A stretch of DNA of 64,000 nucleotides, taken from positions 323,135 to 387,134 of the forward strand of contig JAJEKB010020889.1 in the NCBI GenBank assembly GCA_022393335.1. The letters are read 5' to 3'. Each line of letters opens with the position of its first letter. Within the stretch, counting starts at the first letter, position 1. This stretch comes from Macrotrachela quadricornifera. Its lineage: Eukaryota > Rotifera > Eurotatoria > Philodinida > Philodinidae. Both the position numbers and the translations under genes were made by a program. The notes below the pieces were generated by a model. The model made no database searches and was not told where the DNA came from. It worked only from the letters and a program-made list of their open reading frames with translations. Positions 1-10,959 of the stretch are shown piece after piece.

Positions 1-95
1 ATCGCTCGTTTATGTTGAAGATTAACCTGCAATCACAATAGCAAACATGAGGGTGAAGGCGACAAGCGATTCCGGAAATGGTACTAGTTCCATCA

Positions 96-243
96 ATTCC
101 GGAATCTGAAGGAATTCCTAGGAATTCCATCTGATTCCAGATCCGTTCACTATGATAACTTAGAAGCATACAATAAAGACTAATGCATATATGATTCCGG
201 AATCAGATGGAATTCCTAGGAATTCCTTCTGATGGCGGAATTG
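96..243. repeat. Inverted repeat with GGAATTCC-rich arms
   Basis: Two arms of about 45-50 bp (96-140 and 194-243) are near-perfect reverse complements, each with the core GGAATTCCTAGGAATTCC, which is itself a palindrome. The spacer is ~50 bp. Further TTCCGG/GGAATC words lie nearby at 68-75 and 268-280. The arrangement looks like a small foldback element or the end of a larger one. Similar GGATTC-rich sequence recurs at 30205-30370 and 32790-32900. Confidence 0.7.
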
Positions 244-1585
244 AATCGTCTTATGTTAATATCTGTTTCCGGAATCGGATGTAACTAGATCCTAGGCAGA
301 ACTGGTTCCGCTAATGTTCAACATCACGGAATAGGATGTATTCTCTCAAAACTTGATGAAAATAGCAATCACTACATACCGTTCGATGTGCCTTGAAAAG
401 CTCTACAATATAGTATCTTTGGTTTTTCATGTCTGAATAGATTACCTTGTGCGAGAATGACTATTAAACGCCGTGGTCATGGCTTTTGTTGCACTCTAAG
501 TGCTTGGTTGATCAAGAAACACAAGCGCTTGAACAAGAGCTCAACTACATGAATAAGAACAATAAGCAATGAAACAAGAATCACAAACACCTCAGGTTTT
601 TTAGTGGTCTCCAGTCTTTACTCAAGATATGCCCAGAGCGCATGACATTCAGTCTTAAGAAATCTAAAAATTTTATACACTTGCTAAAAGAAGTTCGGCT
701 AGGGCCACTTATCTTGGCCAACTGATAGCCACATCTATTACAAATGATTATGATATCACTGTTATTAGGTCAAAAACCTCGAAGATACTGCTTATTGCAG
801 AAAACAGTAATCAGGGCATCAGGGCAAAAGCTTCTGCCCTGCCCTGTGACGGTCTCTGGTATGTAAATTACATTGCGAACAAAGTGCAATAAATGAAAAA
901 AAACCTTGCTATGTATGTTCTTGCCACACAGTGGAAAAAATGATAAATAATTGACGTCATTCTCATTCTACACACCATATATTATGCAATTACTTCACTC
1001 CATGTGCATAGTCATCGGTGATTTTTCTTTTTTCCTGTAGAGAATAATTGACATTAAGTAATTCTGGAAGCAAAATAAGATTTATACCATGCATGATGAG
1101 TCACTTTCATTTGTGTAGACTATTATATCTATCCCAGTATGTGTTTAAGAAAAAAAGAAAGTGAATGACTCAATTTCAATTGTTCTTCAGAGTAGAAAAG
1201 GAAAAAAACTATAGCTACCACATATTTATTCTTACAGTAAGGTAATTGCGAAATATTTTGAGAATAAAAAGAGAACGTTTATACTTGTGTTTCGTTAGTT
1301 TTTTTTTCACTTCACTATACGATTAAATGTAGTAGGTTGTTTTTAATTGATTACATTCGCTAAAGATCATTAATTTGAACAGTTACTCGTCAAACTTCGA
1401 TAAAGATAGAAAATTTTTCCGACTAGCATTATTGAGAGCTTCGAAAGATTTTTAAAAGTTCTTAAATATTTTTGGTTATATAAGGCAACATTTTAGATGT
1501 ATTCTTGATATTTTCTACTTTCGAAATATTATATGTATTAAGCGTAGATAGTTTCTTGTTATTCTCTCTAGTCGGATGGGTCCCG
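244..1585. other. Intergenic, no gene seen
   Basis: No convincing coding region on either strand. AT-rich with many stops. A short hairpin of CAGGGCA/TGCCCTG words lies near 811-850. The word AAAAGCTCTACA at 397-408 is shared with the terminal repeats of the MITE at 29784-30094. Confidence 0.5.
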
Positions 1586-2027
1586 GACGATTGGTTACGA
1601 TGTAGACTTTTACAAGAGTTTTAAATAAAATAACGAAATACAATGATGGAATAAATTAATTTCGTATATGAAAATGATCATCATCAGGGTTAGCAATCTG
1701 GAGAAGGGATCTTGCAACTCCCAAATTCGAAGAAAAGTCGAACTTTTTGTCAAATTTTTAAACACTCTGCGAAATTCGTCAAAAGTTCGTGAAAAACTCT
1801 GGCAGAAAATCTACAGTTTTAGTATTTTTTGTTTGAGATGTGATACAAAACCATGTGAAAGCATCTTCTGGCTAAATTTCTAGACTTTCTGCCAGTTTTT
1901 AGCCTTCCGCACTCTTAAAAACAATTGGAAAGCATGATCATCATCGTAAATTAATTTATTCCATCATTGTATTTCGTTATTTTATTTAAAACTGCTGTAA
2001 AAGTCTACATCACGACCAACTATCCGT
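1586..2027. mobile_element. MITE/foldback element with ~100-bp inverted ends
   Basis: The arms 1586-1686 and 1931-2027 are reverse complements over about 95 bp with few mismatches, for example ACGAAATACAATGATGG at 1633-1649 against its complement near 1960-1976. A second inner inverted pair (about 1791-1811 and 1881-1902, CTGGCAGAAA/TTTCTGCCAG) lies in the 245-bp centre. No transposase is encoded; a 71-codon open frame inside is taken as chance. It ends ~170 bp upstream of the PARG gene start. Confidence 0.7.
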
Positions 2028-2196
2028 TTCTCAAAACAATATTGTGACAGTTCTGTATCAAATCGATTGGTTTTTTTTCATATTCTAATACTGATGCATT
2101 TATGAGAAATATTCTTGGCATAGTCATGTGAGAGAAGGAGAGATAAGAATTTTTGCTTTGCTAATAATGCGTATTTATTTCTTTTAAGATTAATAA

Positions 2197-3400
2197 ATGG
2201 CTGAACAAGTTTCTAATATAACAACAGAAGCTGAACAAATTGATTTTGAGGATATGTCATCTTTAATAAATCTTTCAAGAAACGATCGTGCAATGATTGC
2301 AGAAGATACTCTTAATAAGCTAGATATTGGTTATTATTGTCCATCTAAAAGTTCCAAAATTAGTCTTGAAAAAGATATTACATATTCTATGGATAATAGT
2401 GTACTTTATACAGAAGATGATTTCCAAAATACAAAGAAATTAGTTTTAACCATCGATGAAACAGAAACAACATCATTCACATCTACTGATTCGACTGCAA
2501 ATATCGAAATACGTCATTGTACAACTTTACAAGCAGCTCGATCATTAGTATCTGAGATTGGTGAAGATCGTGTTGGAGTATTAAATTTTGCATCTGCTAA
2601 AAATCCTGGTGGAGGTTTTCGAAAAGGTGCTCATGCACAAGAAGAATCTATTGCAAGATCATCATCACTTTATCCTGCACTTACTCAAAGTCGATTTTTA
2701 CATGAATATTATGATTATAATCGGCGTGGCAAAAATTGTATTTATAGTCATCGTATTATTTATTCCCCAAGAATAACAATTTTCAAAGTAGAAAAAAATC
2801 AAATCCATACAATTTAGTTAATACTAATTTTCTTCTTTCTTTTTTTTATAGGATGATAATGGAAATTTATTATCTTCTCCGTATCATGTTGGTATTGTAA
2901 CAGTTCCTGCTCCTAATGCTAGCGTTGTTCGTGATGTAGAAGCTGTTAGAAATGCAATGATAGAACGTATCAAGCGTTTATTACACGTCTTTGCAATTAA
3001 TAATTATGATAGTCTTGTGTTAGGAGCATTTGGTTGTGGTGTTTTCAAAAATAATCCATTTGATGTTGCTATGATTTTTCGACAACATTTAGAATCAAAA
3101 GAATTTAAAAACGTTTTTAAACGAATTATTTTTGCAATTACAGATGATGAAATGTGTCAAATATTTAAACAAGTATTTTCAGCATCTGATTTCAATCACA
3201 TACAACAAAAAGTTGGAAAGATACCTCTCAATAATGATAATAAACAACATTCACGTAATAATCGAAATAAACATCACAAGAATGTGGCGAAACAAAATAG
3301 AAAACAAAACAATGATTTCGAACAAGTTAATAATGAAAAATATTCGAACTACAAAGACAACGATGAAATAAATGACGTAGTAGTTTTTTCCGATACTTGA
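2197..3400 (+). CDS. Stand-alone bacterial-type poly(ADP-ribose) glycohydrolase (TIGR02452-like)
   Basis: Two exons, 2197-2787 and 2852-3400, are joined by a 64-bp GT-AG intron with a T-rich acceptor. Splicing restores the family motif in which a DDxGN turn leads into SPYxVxxVTVPAPNA. The product is 379 residues. Residues ~128-148 hold the PARG signature (NPGGGF then AQEES), where the two Glu of QEE are the catalytic pair in bacterial-type PARGs. The second conserved loop, LGAFGCGVFKNNP, lies in exon 2. Such macrodomain enzymes cleave ADP-ribose chains from proteins. The first ~100 residues are acidic and not recognised. The last ~60 are Asn/Lys-rich low complexity, possibly nuclear or nucleic-acid binding (inference). 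The ATG at 2197 gives the longest frame. AATAAA-like signals follow near 3500. Confidence 0.88.
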
Positions 3401-3533
3401 ATATAAAATACATACGTAGAATTGATAAATTATTTTCATAATAATTTTCGATTGAAGTCTTCTTGTAAACCTGTATTTTATAGGTGATTTTAAAAAGTTA
3501 TTAATAAAATATTCATATATATACCAGTACCAA

Positions 3534-3955
3534 AACTTTTAGGCTTTGGGATTTGAATCATAAATCGACATTGCGTTTTTAGTTTCAACTTTCACACAAA
3601 AAAATTGTGAAATTATTTGGAATAGATTTCAATTACAATTAAAATCTACACAAGATCAAGGAATAAACTCAAATTAACCAATCATATGGAAATATAAATT
3701 TAAATAAAATATCTTATTCTCGAACTCAAGACTAAACTTAAGATTATTGTTTTTACTTCTAATATATATCTACTCGAAAATCGACAAAATTTTCATATTT
3801 TTGTCCAAAAAAAAAACTGAAGATAATTCCATGAAAAAGAAGTCATCGAATCTATAATTTCAACTTTCGGACTTATTTTCGAGTACTTGAATCTCGTTAG
3901 TTTTCAATCATTCCAAGAAAGAGTTTATTGGTAGTACATCTACTATAGTTCGATC
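3534..3955. repeat. Dispersed repeat, copy 1 (partner at 20270-20655)
   Basis: About 400 bp align in direct orientation with 20270-20655 at high identity by eye. Shared words include GGGATTTGA(A/G)TCATAAATCG, GAATAGATTTCAATTACAAT and CTCGAAAATCGACAA. Neither copy has a long open frame. I see no clear terminal inverted repeats, so the class is unknown. This copy lies between the PARG 3' end and the mariner element. Confidence 0.75.
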
Positions 3956-4213
3956 TAATTTCGAAGATATATAAATTCATTAGATTTGTGGCCACTTCAC
4001 GAGAAGCATTTAATTGATTCTCTACTTTTGATCACTCGATCTGATTTCGACGACTTCAACTTTATAGTCGAGAGCACATCGAATCTATATCATAAACTAA
4101 TTCATAGTTCGACAATAGAAATTCAATCTATTCCATAAAAATCATGTAAAATTTCTACTCGTAATATTTTTCACCCTTTACTCGTACATCACTGATCTGG
4201 CATCTTACGTAAA

Positions 4214-5927
4214 TACAGGGTGGGCCAAAAGTAAGTAAACAAAGAAATAGTTGTTTGATTTTTTCCTTCATACAATATGATACAGACCTCATACTTACAC
4301 CACATATAGTACGTGAGATAAGTGAAAGATATAGCATATGAACGATATCCAGATGTACCGATTTGTCCAAAAATGAACAACTGCAATATAACCAACAGAA
4401 AACTTATCATGTGTTTTGACTGTCATAACACATTTTATTCTATTTCTTTTGGTAGTACTTTTACCTGTTAGTAGTGACATCTGCTAGATAATAACACCTT
4501 ACAGTTATCTCTTATATTGTCCCATTTATAGTCTTACGTTAAATATTATTTTGGGTATTTTCGGTTCTCTTCGTGCCCTCTATGATGTGTATATTTTAAA
4601 GAGTGTTTTTTCAGATTTTTTTATGATGAGTGGAAGTTTTCGATTATCCTCATCCGAAAGAATTAATGTTGTAAAGTGGTATGCTCAGTACGAGAATGCT
4701 GGCGAAGTTGATCGTCAATTCGAAGAGCATTATAACCGATCTCCTGCAACACGGAAGATTATTTTGACTATTGCACGAAAGTTCGATGAAACAGAAACTA
4801 TCGAAGATGAACCTAAATCTGGACGACCTAGATCTATTAGTACCAACGAAAACAGAGAACGCTTTCGTGTTGCTTTCGAAGAAAATCCTGAAATGTCAAC
4901 AAGAAGAGCTTCTTTGGAGCTAGATTTATCCAGAACCAGTCCTCGTCGAATGATGAAAGAGCTCGGGTTAAAACCATATCGTCCTCAATTATGCATGCCT
5001 TAAACTAAGATGATCCTGACAGGCGCTGTGAATTTGCTGATGTCTTTCTACAATTAGCCGCTGACGATTCTTCGTTTCCGCATCGAATACTTTGGACTGA
5101 CGAGGCTGTTTTAAAGCTAAATGGGCATGTTAATCGACATAGTTGCGTCTGCTACGCTGTTGAGAACCCTCACATCGTCATTACAAAAGAAATAAATGCT
5201 CCCGGTATTACTGTATGGGCTGGCATTTGGTCTGGAGGTCGTATTGGACCGTTCTTTTTTCATGATTCTGTTACTGCAAACAATTATATCGAAATGCTAA
5301 AGAAAGAAATTATTCCTGCTATTAAATCTCGAATGAATTTACAAGAAATGTTCTACATGCATGATGGAGCTCCATCTCATTATACTCAACCTGTTCGACA
5401 CTTCTAAGATAAAACTTTTCGTAATCGGTGGATTGTTCGGCGAGGAGCAATTGAATGGCCAGCACAATTTCCGGATCTCACTCCAACAGATTTTTTTATG
5501 GGGCGTAATCAAAGATTATGTGTATGCGAAAAAACCTCAAAACCTTCAAGCACTTAAGGATACTATTGTTACAGAAATGCAAAGCTTGCCAGTTGAATTA
5601 TGTCGAAAAGCTTGTCAAACAGTACCTTACAGACGTCAACTTTGTAAAGCTAAGGAGGGAGAGCAAATTGAACAATATCTCTGATTGCTTTCTGTCTGTA
5701 GTTTTGAAAAAAAATTGTGTTGAAACTTAGGCATATTTTTTGTTGTTGGTTGTATTGTAGTTGTTCGTTTTTGGACACATCGGTACATCTGGATATCGTT
5801 CATATGCTATATCTTTCACTTATCTCACGTACTATATGTGGTATAAGTATGAGGTCTATATCATAGTGTATGAAGGAAAAAATCAAACAACTATTTCCTT
5901 GTTTACTTATTTTTGGCCCACCCTGTA
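4214..5927 (+). mobile_element. Tc1/mariner-superfamily transposon with ~180-bp terminal inverted repeats
   Basis: The ends CAGGGTGGGCC (4216) and GGCCCACCCTG (to 5925) are flanked by TA on both sides (4214-4215, 5926-5927), the target-site duplication expected for this superfamily. The inverted ends extend ~180 bp (4216-4400 against 5756-5925) with few mismatches, which is long for a mariner. The interior holds a broken transposase. Confidence 0.92.
4623..5684 (+). pseudogene. Broken Tc1/mariner-type transposase
   Basis: The N-terminal helix-turn-helix part (4623-5003) has the SGRPRS linker typical of this transposase group. The frame then stops at 5001-5003 and coding similarity continues in another frame from about 5011. 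The catalytic segments are still visible: WTDEA near 5094, HDGAPSH near 5360 and PDLTPTDFF near 5472, with ~36 residues between the second and third Asp. A stop at 5405 and a frame change near 5500 further break it. The element cannot make its own transposase from this copy; it could be mobilised in trans if its ends are intact (inference). Confidence 0.88.
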
Positions 5928-6379
5928 TTTGTCGAAATTTCATTGATTATTTTCAAATTGAATAAAATAAATGATCATTGAATAAACATTTTCTTCTGAT
6001 TAAATATTAACGCTTTCTATTAAATTATTTTTCCTACACTCATTTTGAAATAAGTAAAGTTTTATTCTGATTCTCCGAATTGTTCATCTTCTACTAATGT
6101 TTTTGCCTCAAGTTTAGCAAACCGTATTTCTTCAATAGTTCACATCTTGTGAATGATGTTCTAGTAGATGCGTCTGTTGCTGACTTCATTCCTAAGAACA
6201 AAAACATACAAAACAATTCCTCTTTGTGCGTTTTCCATTAGAAGGCGCAGAATTCTAATCCAAACTGAAAGATCCCCATGAACCATAAAAACTCCAATTC
6301 TTATGCATGTTGAATCTAAAAATCAGATCTTATGTAAAAGATCTTTGTAAGATAAATTTTCTGACTGATTATTCCTATA
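5928..6379. other. Intergenic, no gene seen
   Basis: AT-rich DNA between the mariner element and the kelch remnant, with no open frame or repeat that I can support. Confidence 0.4.
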
Positions 6380-6560
6380 TTAATTCTGCTCAATTATTTA
6401 AACCATTAAGTAAAAATTGGATCAATGTTAGAAACGTAATTATTGCACGATATTTTCATACAGCATATGTATAATCCAATGACAGAGAATTAATAGCAGC
6501 TGACCGTAATATTTCTGGTAGTTTAAATACCGGAGAGATTTATTATCCATAATAAAAACT
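6380..6560 (+). pseudogene. Decayed kelch-repeat fragment
   Basis: Translation of ~6405-6471 gives LSKNWINVRNVIIARYFHTA, matching the blade pattern of the intact kelch gene that starts 340 bp downstream (W, ~10 residues, AR..HTA). About 40 bp further on the same phase gives SLNTGEIYYP, resembling the xLxSAELYDP strand of a blade. Stops interrupt it (for example at about 6472 and 6552). It is best read as a remnant of a second tandem kelch gene. Confidence 0.55.
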
Positions 6561-6900
6561 TTTTGGTTATAAAACATTAAAAGACAAATCTAAACTATTT
6601 CAAACAGAAATTAGTCTATTCTTTGAACGTACGTTCAAACTGATGATAGACAGCTGTATGCTCCGTGATATCAAACACTATTCAAAAATAAAATATAAAG
6701 TTGTATTATTCGGATGACATATGACAAATCTTAACAAAGATAAAGAACAAGAATATTTAGCTGTGTTCGTGATGATGCTGTTTTCATGTTATCATTCTTT
6801 TTTGTACTAAAAGGTAGTGATAAGACAGATTTTCATCAGTCATTTGTTTTCATATTTTTTGTATAATCAAAGCTACAACAGTTACATTACGATTTCAACA

Positions 6901-8088
6901 ATGTCTTACTCTTCAATATTAATATTCCTCAGTCTTGTATCCAGCATCTCAACAATCGATGCCTATCGGATAATATCAAATACAGCGATGATCAATCATC
7001 CATTATCAAGTAAGCGACCCTCCGGTTGCAATTAATAATATATTTGAAAGCATATTTTAGGTTGGTCGAATACCGGTAGTTTACATGTAGCACGATCTTC
7101 ACACACTGCATCTTTATTACCAAATGGAAAAGTATTAGTAGTTGGTGGAGAGGCAGATGAAGCGTTAGATAGTACTGAGTTGTATGATCCTTCAACAGGA
7201 AAATGGAAACTTATGGATACTATGAATTATGCACGGGATGAACATGCAGCAATTGTCTTACTAAATGGAAAACTGTTAATAATAGGTGGATTTAATTACG
7301 GTTATAATGACTTGAAGAGTACTGAATTATTCGATCCATCTGCAGAAACTTGGACAACTACTGGTAATATGACCTATGCACGAGAAACACATACTGCTTC
7401 GCTTTTACTTGATGGAAAAGTATTAGTTACAGGTGGACGTAGTCCTCTTAAAGACATAACTGTTATAAACAGTAGTGAAATATATGATCCATTAAAAGAA
7501 ACTTGGACAATCACTGGTAATATGAAAACTGCACGAATTTTACATACAGCAACCGTTTTACCAAATGGAAAAGTATTAGTTGCTGGTGGAGCTAATGATA
7601 CTTATTCAGAACTCGATACTGCTGAATTATATGACCCAGTTAAAGGAACTTGGACAATGACGAATAAGTTAAAACAAGGAAGAGAAGCACATACTGCATC
7701 GTTATTAAAAAATGGAAAAGTGCTAGTTGTTGGTGGAGGTCTTACCGGTGAAGTTTACAAAAGTGCTGAATTATACGATCCTTCAACAGGAATTTGGAAT
7801 ACTACTGGTAGTATGCATGCTAAAAGAGTAAGACATACGGCATCTGTCTTACCAAATGGAAAAGTCTTAGTTACTGGTGGGATCAGTGGAGGAGATGAAC
7901 TAAAGAGTGCTGAATTATATGATCCATCAAGTGGAACTTGGACACTTGTTGATAATATGGAGAATACCGTAGAACAACATACAGCAACCGTCTTGAAGAA
8001 CGGCAATGTATTAGTTACCGGTGGATTAAATAAAATATTTCCAGATTATACGTCTGTCTCTGCTTCTATACTATATAAATCATCATAA
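6901..8088 (+). CDS. Secreted kelch-repeat (seven-bladed propeller) protein
   Basis: Two exons, 6901-7009 and 7061-8088, with a 51-bp intron, make 378 residues. The first ~22 residues (start MSYSSILIFLSLVSS) look like a signal peptide, which is why 6901 was preferred over an in-frame ATG at 6817. The rest is seven near-identical ~47-residue units, each with an AR..HTA strand, LPNGKVLVxGG and SAELYDPxxGxW. The GG pairs and the W/Y spacing are kelch hallmarks. Such propellers act as extracellular binding scaffolds or, with extra residues, oxidases; no catalytic residues can be assigned here. The very regular units resemble bacterial and bdelloid kelch proteins, so horizontal origin is possible (inference). 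A decayed relative lies just upstream. Confidence 0.9.
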
Positions 8089-8514
8089 ATCGATTAATAA
8101 TATATTTACTTAAGAACTTAAATTTTTGTACTCTGTAAAAAAAAATATTAGGTTCAAGCAAAATTCGGTTCCATCTGAAACCATTTCTTCCGTCTCCAAA
8201 AAAATGGTTCTGTCCAGACAAAAATTAGTCCATTCATTATATTAAGTCGAGTTCTATTGATGTGATCGAGGTTCTTGAAAACTTCGATAGATTAGATCAT
8301 GCAGTTAATCTCTGGTGAATGAGATCGACTGCTACGATCGCTCCAAATCATTCTACATGACTATATTTTTAATAGTAGTCCTTCAGACTGGCCTCCACTT
8401 GAACAACCGTAGCCATTGCATTGTCTTCCTAAAAATACTGCCATTTTCTCTTGATACAATTCTAATTAAAGAAGAACAATTTATTTTTTATTTAAATGAT
8501 AATTCATTAGTCAC

Positions 8515-8710
8515 AGGGGCCGCACGAGCGGGAGGTGTACAACCTCCAATAACTGAAAAATTTCGTTTTTTTTTCAGCGACAGGAGCCAATTTTGAGCAA
8601 ATTTTGTCCTAAATACTGTTCTACACCCCCCCCCCCTAAAAAATTTTTTTTACTCTTTCGAAAGCCGTTACACCCCTCCGCCCCAATCTTGGACTCTTCG
8701 TGCGGCCCCT
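8515..8710. mobile_element. Short MITE with AGGGGCCGCACGA ends
   Basis: AGGGGCCGCACGA at 8515 and TCGTGCGGCCCCT ending at 8710 are exact inverted repeats of 13 bp around a 170-bp core containing a C-run (8625-8636). The ends resemble hAT-type termini (CAGGGGC...), but I see no clean 8-bp target duplication. No coding capacity. Confidence 0.6.
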
Positions 8711-9844
8711 ATTTATAATACATTGTTTGATAGAGAATTTTCAGCAACAGAATTTTTCTATTGGTCATTTTTTCTAATTTTGTTGAAATATAAAAGCTAG
8801 AAGCTATTTTCCACAACTATCTTACGATTGTCCATTTCAAAAGAGATGAAGGATGGATATTTTTTGAATAACCTTTGACAGAAATTAGCTGAAGATCTAC
8901 GATTTTGACCATTTCAAAACAAGAGATGAAGCTGCATCGACCTAAGTAGATTAGATTTTCCAAAACTAGTTCCCAAGATCTCTGATCTATTTTTTACAAA
9001 AAAAAGATAACGCTTTTTCACAAGTTGAAATAATGTACTTTCCATGAAAAAATATGTAAAAAAATCATTTTTTGTAAAAATCTCAGTAAAATATCTGTAA
9101 CTCACAGTTGGTGAAATTTAGTAAAGTCAGACTTATACAGATTGTGAACATTCAGGTGAGTGTTCTGATTCATTCCTTTCAATTAAATTCACACGACACA
9201 ATATTTTGTTTTCGAAAAACTTCGTCGAAGATCTTGGCAATCCTCTCTAAAAGACTCTGGTCTATATAGTTTGTTGCAGTTTTATCTCCTCCTTCGAACG
9301 GTGAAAGTTACTTCTTTTCGTCAATTTTCGTTAAAAATTTCGTAATTGAGATAATGCATGGGGAGATAGCCCGTATTCTGCTATTTTAGAAACGCTATCG
9401 TTTTTTCTTCGGCATTCCATTTTTCGCCAAAATTTTTCATGATTTTTGCTCAGCTCTACTTGAAAAATCTAGAAATTCCCTTCATGTCTATTTGTAATTA
9501 TCAAAGTCCTTCAAAATTTGCTTGTTATATGTTAATGAATGTTTGTAGTTTTCGATAAATTGGTTTTTCTGGAAATTTGAGCATATCTCTTATCTCTTAT
9601 CTTTCTATACTTCTTTCCTTTCTTTAATATTGATTTGTATTCTTTGAAAATTTTCGCATATTGACTATGGTCTTAGATTTAAGGAAGAAAACTAATTATT
9701 TGTCCCATTTTATTTTGAACAAAATTTCAAAAATTATTAAATAAAAGAGTTAATATCAATGTATTTATTGTAATAATTTTTTACACTGAATAACTATTTT
9801 CAGTAATCGATTGTCTTAGTAAATGCGTTATTTTGGCAATATAT
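8711..9844. other. Intergenic, no gene seen
   Basis: AT-rich sequence between the kelch gene and the cupin gene. Open frames here are short and without recognisable features. Confidence 0.45.
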
Positions 9845-10737
9845 CTATTGTTTTGAATTTAGACCATGATTTACTATGATAGAGTTGATAATAATGAGGA
9901 AGATATAGATCGAATTAATTAATCTTATCGATGAGTTTCTGGTTTCATTAATGGTTGGATTCCAAATTCCTTTTCTTGGTATAGCTTCACCTTCTCCTGG
10001 CCATGGTGGCATTGTAATTGCTACTGCTACGAGATTTTTTTGTCCAATTGTACGAAATTGAAATAGTGTACCAACCGGTATAGTAATACATACATTAGGA
10101 TTGACTATTACTATTTCTTCTCTCTCATTCTGTTTACGCCAAAATTGTCCTTGACCCGATGAGAAATACCATATTTCATAAACAGTTCGATGTTCAACAG
10201 CATTTGATATCATATTAGGAGGAAGTTCAAATTGTGCCATACTACCACCAATTGTTGTTAATAGATTACGTACTAATGAACCATCAGGTGCAACTACATC
10301 AGGATTGATTGGTAAACGTTTTGTTTGAAATGGAGGAATAATTGTTGTTTTATTAGAATACGTAGAAGTTTCTATTTTTGTTGATGTTAATAATGATTCT
10401 GTTGTTAAATCATTTCTATATGAACCTATATAAAATAAATATTATTTTATCTGAATAAATTATAGAAAGAGATATTTACCAAGTTTATCAAATATTTCAC
10501 TAATATGTTCATCACTAATTATTTTAACATCTAAAAATAATAAATATATTATTAGTAGTAATTAATCTTAAATTAATAGTAAAATTTACCAGAATTTGAT
10601 CGATATTGATTAACTTTACTAGGAGAGTATGATATAAATTGATCATTATTTCTACGTTTTATTGATACCTGACTGGACAGTTTTATATTGCACAAAATAT
10701 TGAAAATAATACCAATAATAATACTGTTGATTAACAT
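9845..10737 (-). CDS. Cupin-domain protein with N-terminal signal peptide
   Basis: Three exons on the minus strand (10737-10590, 10530-10480, 10425-9845), with introns of 59 and 54 bp, all in phase, give 259 residues. Exon 1 starts MLINSIIIGIIFNIL, a likely signal peptide. The cupin part in exon 3 has VAPDGSLVRNLL, GGSMAQFELPPN and EHRTVYEIWYFSSGQGQFW, then PVGTLFQFR, the two small beta-barrel motifs of sugar-isomerase-like cupins. One metal ligand position reads as E-H-R. The C-terminal ~30 residues are hydrophobic and unlike the family; they could be a membrane tail or read-through of an unrecognised 3' intron. Substrate unknown. Confidence 0.78.
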
Positions 10738-10959
10738 TGAAAATTTTTTTGTTTGATTATAAGAGTTTCATTTAAAATCTATATAATAACTCAAGAAAAA
10801 ACAAATATTGTTTGCATAAAAAAGAAAGATGAAAGAAAAAATTTTCTTTCACAGTTTTGATTGTTATTCAAATCGTTATTAGAAGAACAACTAATTAATC
10901 AAAAAAAAAAAAAGAATCTAGTTTATTATTATTGTTCATTTTTTAAGATTGATAAATGA

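Noticed and set aside
811..850. Hairpin that could be a terminator or small RNA
   Set aside because: CAGGGCA repeats form a short imperfect hairpin only; no flanking gene or promoter supports an RNA.
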